From Azolla caroliniana (taxonomy: Eukaryota > Polypodiophyta), in the NCBI GenBank assembly GCA_043228905.1, contig JBHGNT010000006.1, forward strand, positions 22,444,001-22,508,000: 64,000 bases of DNA, in the 5' to 3' direction. The position numbers and the translations under genes were made by a program. Shown here piece by piece: positions 55,601 through 64,000 of this stretch (position 1 is its first letter; the number at the start of each line of letters is the position of its first letter). A model generated the notes under the pieces. It did no database searches, had not been told where the DNA came from, and worked only from the letters and a program-made list of their open reading frames with translations.

Positions 55601-58600
55601 TTGTTCAATAAGATTTCAATCAACCATTTAATGGTGTAGCGATTGAAATCTGAAGAACACTATATTCAAGTACAAAATCCTGGACCATTAAATGTCCTGC
55701 ACCATCTTAGGAAGCATGGAAATTGATATGGATGTAAATATGAAACGAGACCTTACTAGCAAGTTGGCGATACAACTTTGATATAACTACAAAATTTTGA
55801 TTCCCTCCCATCTTTAACCTCACATAAGGTGAACAGTGAGGCCTCTATAGATCACATAAGATGGAATTACACCTAAATTTTGAATAATAGCAATTTAATT
55901 TAAAATATTACATAGATAATTAATTGTATTCACACCCTATAATAGACTACTAGCACATCACATTGCTATGAAACTGAAAATCTGCATTGTCAAAGAATAA
56001 TATATTGCCACATGGAATCAAGAAACAAGGCTTTTTTAAAGCATATAAGCTGCAAACGTTTGAAAAGTAACTATTCATTGCTGAAAGGTTGCATTCTCTT
56101 AAGTTACACAAAATCTATTTTATCAAAAATTATAAGATCACAAAAGAACAAGAAATGAGGATTTTATAAATAACATAAGATGGACACATGAATTGAATTA
56201 TGGAAAATACCAATTCTGTTTTGTACACAGACTAAAATCCTGCAGCCAACAAATATTGAAAGATATAAGACTATGCACAGAAAGTATTGTGACTAATTTG
56301 TATCTTTCATAACCCAACAAATTTCTTCCTTTAACAGCTAACTCATGAGTTAACACTCCACAAAAAAATCATTCAGATACACTTTCACTTTCAAAAAAAA
56401 TAACACTTTAAGGGCATTCAATAATAGTTCATGATATAAAAAGAACAGATATGATTCCAATTAAATGCAAGACAACAAAATTAATAATCAATAGTTAACA
56501 TTAAAATATTAGACTCCCATTGTAAATTTATGAAAAATCATTATCTCTTCAGGAGAAAATGGTCCATGGAAACAAATCTTTATTCCATCACTTACATTAG
56601 GAAGTGAATATTTAATAGATTCCCTCAGCTGTTCTAGCAAGGTATTTGCACCAATTCTAATATTTGGAATTAAAATTCAAAAAACTTTGCTGGCTTTTGT
56701 GAATCATGGTATACTATGCATTAAAATATATAATGAATGCATCTTTTCCATGTCAAATCTTCCAATCAGGAACTTTCGGCCACTGGATGTTATGATGTTA
56801 TGAATGCCACTCAAAATTTCTATAACTTTAAATTGACGGCCTTATATGTTACTCAAAAGTAGTCAAATACTTCCTTGAGATGCAATACAACTTTCAACAA
56901 AAATCTTATAAAGTAGTGAGTGGCATCATACATAATGCAGCCACTCACTACTCAGTTCTAATATCATAAAATATAGGAGTGTGAAGGATTTATGTCATAT
57001 CAAATAATAAGACAATATATACACATGCTCCCATATCGTATCATTGCACTCCTAGGCATGCTAGAAACTAAAAATATTCTGCCCACGGTTCACCCAACAT
57101 GATTTGACTTCAATGTGTCAACAAAGCTACAACATAGGTCCCATAAACAGCCAAAGGTAGAAAAAGAAGGGTCTGTCATCTCCCACAAATCTCATGTGAA
57201 AATCAAGATTGTGTAAGGCCAAATATTCATCACATTTAAGACAAATAGTTTGAATGCTCTTCAACTTATCTCATATAATTCACTGTTATACTTGGAGATA
57301 ATATATATTTCCATATGCACAACCTTATTACAAATAATGATGAATATAAACCACAAAAATTGTACCATAGACAGGTCAGGCAATATGCAACAGTAGATAG
57401 ACGTTTCTGCGTTATTATTCTTAAATATATCAAAAAACTGTGACGATGTATGTTTTCGGATGGGGCATAATTTTATATACAATTATATTGAAAATTCCAG
57501 GTCAGTATCTGTTTACGCGTAGTCAGCTTTTTCTAATGAGTTCAGAGAGTATTGTCAATGAAAGTGATGGTTCTGAGCAATCTTTTGAACCCTAGGATAA
57601 AAAGGGAACGCGATCAAGGTATACACTTTGATTTGAATCTTGAATGAATCATAATCTCTACGATGTTCTTTGGCTGCAAGAAATCTCCTCACGCACATTT
57701 CAATCATGGACCCAGATGTTCATCACTATTGTGGCATGCACCCTTCCAATGGTAACATGATCATTCAATAGTCTGGTTTTGGCATGCTTAAAAGGAAGAC
57801 TGAGATGCAGTACCTACATTCTAAAACCCTAAACTAGTATAGCATTGCTTTTGCAAAGTCTTCAATGAAAGAAAAAAGAAAGCATAAATACCTCATCTTC
57901 AGAGATCTTAGGTGGTAGCGAGCCAACAAAAAGTTTTGCAACCCCCCCTCCATCTGCTGCCATCACAAAGAATCCAAATACAGAGAAAAGTGAGATGAAT
58001 CAGGTTTTGAACAAAGATTGCAATGTTATAACAAGTGCAGAAATCATGCGAACTGATAATTTTAGGGTCAGAACATCACAGGGAACCCCAACATGCAGAA
58101 ATCCAGAAGTCAAATCACCTAAATACAGAATAAAGTGAGACGAATCCAGGTTGAACAAACATTGCAGTGTCATAGCAAGTGCAGAAATCAAGTGAAGTGA
58201 TAAATTTAGGGTCAGGTCATCACAGGGAACTCTGACATGCAGAAATCAAGCAAAGTCAAAATTACCCAAATCCAGAGTGACGTGAGATGAATCAGGGTTG
58301 GCACAATAATTGCAGTGCTATGGCAACTGTGAAAATCAAGTGAAGTGATAAATTTAAGGTTCAGTAACCACAGCGGACCCCAGTGTGAAGAAACATGCAG
58401 AGACAAATCAAATAAGAGTAAGGTCTGTTATCATCACGGAGACACCAAATGCATAGGTAAGCACGAAAAGAGAGAAAAAGACAAATACAGAGAAATTTGT
58501 GATCCAGACAAGATCACAAATACAGATAAAACGCCAAACTGCATGGAAAAACAAAAGTGTTACCCACGTACACTAAAGATAGAGTGAATAACGAGTGGCC

Positions 58601-60005
58601 CAATCATTTCAGTTGCACATGCCGAAATTCGGAAAATAAAAGTGGCAGAGAGGTTCAACATATGAACAAAGATCTAGATAAAAGAAATGAGATGAATAAA
58701 AGAAAAATATGTATGGCTAGGCTTCAATAAGCACATGCAGAAATCAACACTAAAAATACAAGAAAAAACATCTCCAAAGAATAGTTGGCATACAATACGC
58801 ATAGAATACTGCGTAAAGTATTCTACCATTTCTGTAAAATACTTCGAATATGTATTCTACAAATAAAATACATTACATACGTAGAACACTTGTAAAATAA
58901 ATTAAATACTTCTTAAATAGTAAAGTTTTTGAAAAAATAATATTTTCTTTATTTATTTGTCTTTTCAGAAACGCTAAATACTTGTAAAATACGTAGATTA
59001 TGTGAAAAAATATAAAATGGCAGTTCTAAAACGTAGAATACATGTAGAATACTTCAAAGTATTCTAAAATGTTCTCTAAACAAAAAAAATACACGTTTTT
59101 TAAAACTACAAAAAAATGGTTACGGTTTTAATAATCTATGCAGAAATCAAGATACAGAAATTGAATTTAGGCTGAAGTCTTAAGAGGCATATGAAGAAAT
59201 CAATACATGGAATGAAATAAATATTAGGGGCAAGGGTTCAGGAACCATATTTCGAACACAATTGCGAGGAATGACATAAAGTGAAATTAGGATTGGTCTT
59301 AGCAATGCCTTAGTGGAAATCACGAAGCAGTCAAATGCAAAAATTGAGTTTATAATTTACATAAGCAAATGCAGAAATCAAAACAAAACATCGGATAAGA
59401 ATCAAATTTTAAGTTAGGATTAAGATTTTAGGAAGCATATTGCAGAGCTAAAGCAAAACGAGATACAAAAAATAATAATTAGCATTTCACAAACATATGC
59501 ATAAATCAAGAAAAACTAGTTACCTGAATTAAATTGGGGTGAAGGCCAAGCAAGCGTGCATATGCAGAAATCAACAAATACAATGAGAAAAAGTTTAGGT
59601 TTAGATTTTAGGAAGCATATGCAATTTACCAAGAAAGAGCAAAACACAAAAATAAAATAAAAATCAGGGATAAAGTTGAGGGCCATATGCAGAAAACAGG
59701 GAAGAAAAAAGAGATAAAAAAACATAGCTTCAAAAGAATGCTGAGTAAACAAGCACAGAAGGAAATATTAAGATAAATACTAACAAAGAAATATATATAT
59801 TAAGAGTTAGGGTTTTAGCAAAACCTGGAGAGCGATGGTGGTTAAAGGTTCGTTTCTGCCCTGACAGGGGAGGACCCATGTGAGGATGCGGCAGAGGTCG
59901 AGGGTGGGGAGAATCTCCGCCATTGCCGGCCCCGTTTTCTCTGAATCCGCTCTGGGGGTAGAAGGGAGGAGGAGCGAACTGGTGATGGGGGCGACGACCT
60001 TCCAT
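46655..60005 (-). CDS. FCA: Flowering time control protein FCA (two RRMs plus WW domain)
   Basis: Twenty coding exons join in frame: 60005-59825, 57956-57892, 54414-54336, 53413-53331, 53221-53170, 53087-53020, 52231-52165, 51878-51799, 51713-51649, 51563-51504, 51415-51250, 50407-50312, 49912-49469, 49370-49326, 48920-48750, 48676-48335, 47908-47861, 47779-47729, 46875-46795, 46711-46655 (766 residues). RRM1 spans about 66-147 (RNP2 KLFVGS, RNP1 GCCFIKYA), RRM2 about 157-237 (KLFVGSLNKQATEQEIEE, GCAFVTF). A Gln/Pro-rich region follows, then a WW domain about 554-582 (CDWTEHTSPEGHKYYYN, SRWEKPEE), a His/Gln-rich stretch (six His) and the family end EWMWKSKPSG. PLSGQKR in exon 1 also matches FCA. 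FCA is a nuclear RNA-binding protein that, with FY, promotes proximal polyadenylation and lowers FLC expression in Arabidopsis. Its own mRNA is regulated by intronic polyadenylation there; introns 1 and 2 here are 1.9 and 3.5 kb. The N-terminus is shorter than in Arabidopsis. Confidence 0.9.
50881..51134. repeat. 149-bp tandem duplication in FCA intron 11
   Basis: ACTGAGCCAAAGAA...TCTCTAG and CCAATTGCTTTTACAAAATG recur at an offset of 149 bp. The second copy ends at TTTCGAAAG. It lies between the exons ending SPSRRPSE...MPM and GMRVANAP. Confidence 0.87.
52480..52790. repeat. Three copies of a ~113-bp repeat in FCA intron 6
   Basis: CTTGATGACTAGATGTTCTAA appears near 52500, 52617 (as GATGATTAGATG) and 52730, each followed by a TGGAGCCTTA-containing segment in the first two. 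The copies have diverged. Confidence 0.75.
54415..57891 (-). other. Long FCA intron 2, AT-rich, no element recognised
   Basis: This 3477-bp intron splits RRM1 after SEDE. It contains no transposon signature I could recognise and no exon-like frame. Its donor is GTATTT and its acceptor is preceded by a pyrimidine-poor tract. In Arabidopsis an early FCA intron contains the regulated poly(A) site; equivalence of position is inferred, not shown. Confidence 0.5.
57970..58385. repeat. Three ~140-bp tandem repeats in FCA intron 1
   Basis: Units share GTGAGATGAATCAGG, GCAGAAATCAAGTGAAGTGAT and AGGGTCAG...ATCACAGGGAAC. Degenerate GCATATGCAGAAATCAA units continue across the intron to about 59700, so much of the intron has grown by repeat expansion. 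Confidence 0.78.
58795..59080. repeat. Cluster of GTAGAATACTT / AAGTATTCTAC inverted motifs in FCA intron 1
   Basis: AGTATTCTAC and its reverse complement GTAGAATACT occur many times in both directions, with local palindromes such as GTAGAATACTTCAAAGTATTCTA near 59045-59070 written here in part only. It may be a foldback element relic. Confidence 0.5.
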
Positions 60006-60120
60006 GAGAGAGACAGACAGACAGACAGAGCAGAGCAGAGCACAGAGACAGAGCAGAGAACAGAGGAGAAGAAAACTGAGGGTTTTTCTTCTGTTCTCTC
60101 TGTTGTTAAATAATATACAT
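60006..60120 (-). promoter_or_regulatory. FCA leader with TATA-like and telo-box-like motifs
   Basis: On the minus strand TATATTATTTAA (60117-60106) lies about 100 bases before the start codon, and AAAAACCCT (60087-60079), a telo-box-like motif, lies between. The leader is rich in CTGTCTGT repeats. Both motifs are short and could occur by chance. Confidence 0.4.
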
Positions 60121-60242
60121 ACATATGTATGTATGTATATGTTCTCTCTGTTTTAACACTATGTGTTTGTTACTACGCAACACACACAAAGAAAGGCTAC
60201 AACAAAAGCATGAAGGTTCTCTCTTGAGGATACATTGCACTC

Positions 60243-60596
60243 CTTGGCCTGACTTGACTTGACTTGACTTGGTTTGGCTTGGTTTGGCTTGGCTTGACTT
60301 GGCTTGACTTGGTTTGGCTTGGCTTGACTTGTCTTAACTTGTCTTGACTTGACTTGACTTGACTTGACTTGGCTTGGCTTGGGTTGGCTTGGCTTGACTT
60401 GACTTGACTTGACTTGGCATGGCTTGGCTTGGCTTGGCTTGACTTGCCTTGCCTTGCCTTGCCTTGTCTTGCCTTGACTTGACTTGGTTTGGCTTGGCTT
60501 GACTGGGCTTGACTTGCCTTGCCTTGCCTTGACTTGCCTTGACTTGACTTGACTTGGTTTGGCTTGCCTTGACTTGGCTTGGCTTGGCTTGGCTTC
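60243..60596. repeat. (CTTGR)n pentanucleotide array upstream of FCA
   Basis: About 70 units of CTTGA, CTTGG, CTTGC and GTTTG-type pentamers run without interruption over 350 bp. The array ends 240 bp before the FCA start codon. Translation gives meaningless Lys-Pro-Ser-Gln repeats in several frames. Confidence 0.95.
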
Positions 60597-60699
60597 ACTG
60601 ACTCCCCATGGAGATTGGTTGTATTGAGATTTTGGTGGTTTGAGGATGTCAATCCATCCATCTCCCCTCTTGCCAAACCTCTCTTGCATTTCCTACGTT

Positions 60700-63280
60700 G
60701 TTGATATATATCCATCGAGCAAGGGACTCGGAAAGCCTCAGCTTGAGTTATTTTTCACATCGAACTTAAGAGAGTGAAGGATTTATTATTATACTCGTTT
60801 GGAGGTCAACTCTGACCTATGAACCCAATAGGGAATCGTTTTCACGTAGTATGCATGGAATTGTGGAGTGACTCTTGATGTTCAAGAATTTTACTAAAAA
60901 ACATTGCAATTGAGCGGAATGTTTGTAGGCAAGTGGTTCGTGGACTATGAAAAGCAAACTTAAATGCACAAAGAAGGGGGATGGAGCAACATGATTGTGA
61001 TTAAATGTATTAATGTCAATGAGAGGGGGGAGGGGACTAGCTATATGGAGAGAAACTTCAGGTTTTTTTTTCCGGACACAATTCTCACAATGTTGTAGAG
61101 TTAATTATAGATTTGGTACAATTATTATGGTATCGTGTAGTCATATGTCTACACCTAGCGAGTCCTCATTACGATCGAATAAAATTCACCGTACTATCGT
61201 GTACAAGTCACACAAGCAATGAAAGAGTAAACATATTCAATATATTCTAATCCATACATTAGACATACACGAAGTTTCAACATATAAATATGTCAAAAGG
61301 AGAAGAATAATTATAAAGCCAAAGTGTTATTTTCATATAGCTTGACAGACCATCATTTAGAAAAACTCATATGTTGTAGCTAGCACACATCGAGTGCAAT
61401 TCCAAGGATGATCGCGAATACAATTGTCAAGTGCCTATTGTACATAGCACAACCCATGAAGGCATTGCCATGACACTAAAGGCTAAGTGTGGGACAAAGA
61501 GAAAGGGTAACAAAACAAAGTAGATATGGAGCTTTGAGCCAAATGGTCACCCCAATGTGAAAAGGGACAACCAAGTTGTTTGTTGATTATTGTATCATTT
61601 TTAAGCTTTTAGGTAATAAGTTACCTTAAATGAGTCTTTAAGCATCCCAATATATATTTGGAACACAATGAATGTAATCTCCCACTTATAAATGGCATGT
61701 AGATCCCCTTATACACATCAAACACTTATTATTCACGAACACTTACGTGCAGACACAAATGGTTCCATACATGCTTACATAGTTTTATGTACACATACAC
61801 CAACCATGAATATTAATGTACCCACTTATAATCACATGCAAGTATGCACACGCTCGCTTGATCACATAATTATATGAACACGTTCACCTTATACTCATTG
61901 CAGACTTTAAGGAGTAATAGCCACAAACCCATCTTCTTTGGCTCGAGATTCTCTGTAGTCCTCCTACTTTCCCACATTTATTCTCCATTTTCGTGATGCC
62001 ACTAAACACCATGGTTATGAATTTGCAATATTGATCTGAGGCCTCAAAGTTGCTACAACAAGCCTCAAACAAACTCGATGCAAAAGACGAGCCCACAAAC
62101 TAGTTGTTAGGTACACAAACACCCATGAGCAACTTGTCAACCTCACCACATAAAAGTGCACATCAATTGACACATTGCAAGACAGGCTACATGAACCTCG
62201 TATATCACATGCTCCTAATCTATAAGCCAAGTTGTTGAGGTCCTAAAGAAAGAGGTAAATGAATTTTTACATTAATACTAGTAAGAGTAGATCGAAGAGA
62301 AGACCAAGTTTTATCAATTAATCTATCAACATGCTCATAAGATGTACAAAAAGGAGACTAAGAAAGAAGGGGTTATGAATATCCTTATTATTATGATTTG
62401 TTTACAAACTTGAAATTTTGTGATGTTGAACTTTAGGATTCACTTTGCAATGTTTATAGTTTAACATCATATTATGTTGCAAAAACAACACCAAAAATCT
62501 GTAAGTGTTGTTTAGTGTCACTTGTAGCGTGACACGTTTATTAAAATGTTCTTAAAACTATTGCGGTGCCAATGGCCTCTTATGTTGTGGAAGTTGTCTA
62601 CGATCATCAAAACAACCGCTTTTCCAAAAATGCTAAATTCCTGAGTTCAGAACAAGCTTGATAGTTATAGTAATTTATATGTATCTCCTAGGGACACAAC
62701 ACGAAAAGTAGAAGCTATTTTTTACACTATTATACAATACATATTGTAGAATTTGCGTTTGATTATCAAAAGCAAGTTCTTTAGGGTCTCACTGATCTAC
62801 TCTTGATGGTAGAGAATAGCTTTGAATAATATGTGCATTCTAACAAATTTATTCCATTTGTATTGATAGTTTTGCCCAATATATCTTAACACTTAAAGCA
62901 TATTGCGCCATTATGTTCGTCTTACTCAATATCCATGTGATCTGAAAATACTATAAAAAAAATCAATTTGTATGATGCATTTCTCTTTTGAGACAATCAT
63001 CCACACGCCCCCTAGTGACTCTTTTAACTTAAGATTTTGAGGTACTACCATGGTACACTAATAAAGATTGCGAATTTTGGAGTTAGTGATACTTCAAGGC
63101 TACTTGTCCATAAGTAAAATAGATCTCATTTTGTGATCAAGGTCCATGTATCGCACTTTGTGATGTACGTTGCTAAACTAAGATGCCTTGACATCGTCTA
63201 GTTTTTCATGTTCATGAAAATCCATTTTCATCACAAACCTCTCACCTCAAAGTGTTTAGATGTCATCCACACAATGACGG
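60700..63280. other. Spacer without recognised genes
   Basis: No exons, RNA genes or element ends were recognised. Short open frames are unremarkable. Confidence 0.4.
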
Positions 63281-63289
63281 AGTGGGTTC

Positions 63290-63600
63290 ACTAAGATGGT
63301 GCATTTTTTCCCATGCATCAAGACCATCAAATAGCTAACGCTCTAATGAGTGAAATAGTTGGACATCATGGTTTCCCATATTACATGATCAATGGTTGTT
63401 GGCCACAATTCATCTAAAAATTTCAGAAACATTTGCTCAAAATGTTGAAAATATATTGTAAACTCTTATCAAGCTATCATCCACCAAGAGCGGTCTATAG
63501 TATATACAATAAGATGATGTAGCAATATATTCGTTGCTTCATCAATTATCAACTAAATGTTGGGTTTACTTCATTCGTTTTGTAATTATTTCTTACTACA
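63290..63600 (+). mobile_element. Ty3/gypsy integrase relic
   Basis: The plus strand reads NALMSEIVGHHGFPYYMING, CWPQFI, LLSSYHPPR and QYIRCFINYQLN in nearly one frame. These correspond to the integrase core around IVSDRDPxF and AYHPQTDGQ and the following region. The catalytic Asp of SDRD is changed and stops are present. No LTRs were seen before the window ends. Confidence 0.6.
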
Positions 63601-64000
63601 ATTCAAATATTCCCTTGATCACAAACATATTTGACTTGTTGGAATTGTAGCATGGAGATCAAAGAAGCGAACAACAAGTGAGTTATCCTCCACGTGAGTG
63701 GAATATGTAGTTGTTGCACTATTGTTAAACGATAAATATGAATCCACCCTATCCTCAAAGAACTAAACACCTTTGAGGTTTCTACACTAAATCTGTATAC
63801 TATATAGTGACAATCGTTCATGTAAAGGCTAGCTTTTTAATCCAAAGATTAATGATAACATTTCTCAAGTTTATTAATTAAAACAGAGAGATTGGATATG
63901 AAGCACGTGCCTATGATGTTTAAGTGGATAGATTTCTTGATGATGCTATTGTCATGAATAAAACATATGGTATGTCATTGAACGATTGGTTTAATAATGT

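Noticed and set aside
46655-60005. FCA-related paralogue rather than FCA itself
   Set aside because: PLSGQKR in exon 1, the RRM2 sequence KLFVGSLNKQATEQEIEE and the end EWMWKSKP match FCA proper better than the shorter FCA-related proteins, although lineage-specific paralogy cannot be excluded.
60159-60715. Two long minus-strand open frames with Lys-Pro-Ser-Gln repeats
   Set aside because: They are out-of-frame translations of the (CTTGR)n array; the five-base unit keeps several frames open. There is no exon context.

Overview
The window is nuclear DNA of a flowering plant: genes with many short exons and GT-AG introns, plant gene families (FCA with two RRMs and a WW domain, plant STRAP), plant-type copia and gypsy retrotransposons, and AT-rich introns and spacers. 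The lineage below angiosperm level cannot be fixed from the sequence. No prokaryotic, organellar or CRISPR-like content was seen.

Layout. (1) 1-2285: the 3' half of a WD40 gene (family of fission yeast C2A9.03), copy 1, with a replaced C-terminal end. (2) 2290-20480: a graveyard of nested retroelements. It holds LINE tails, a gypsy remnant, a solo LTR with target duplication, a short plus-strand copia element with target duplication, and a minus-strand copia element whose integrase was split by a 5.6 kb chromodomain gypsy element (9461-15050). The 5' LTR of that copia element was itself hit by another LTR, and a LINE follows. (3) 20480-23400: featureless AT-rich DNA ending in microsatellites. 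(4) 23400-29300: complete WD40 gene copy 2 on the plus strand; 27012-29265 is the near-identical partner of 1-2241. (5) 31400-44738: STRAP (WD40) gene on the plus strand, seven coding exons. Its 8.3 kb intron 2 holds a copia element whose 5' half is inverted relative to its 3' half, with a second smaller inversion and a LINE inside. (6) 46655-60120: FCA on the minus strand, 20 coding exons, convergent with STRAP. (7) 60243-60596: a (CTTGR)n array upstream of FCA, then mostly featureless DNA with one gypsy integrase relic near 63.4 kb.

The three host genes are not an operon or a known functional unit. FCA is an RNA-binding regulator of 3'-end choice and flowering. STRAP and the C2A9.03-like protein are beta-propeller scaffolds. 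I found no convincing new multi-gene system. The most unusual items are the doubly inverted copia element in the STRAP intron, the recent duplication of the WD40 gene with exchange of its last residues, the very long early FCA introns, and a LINE family whose C-terminal domain differs from the usual plant zf-RVT end.
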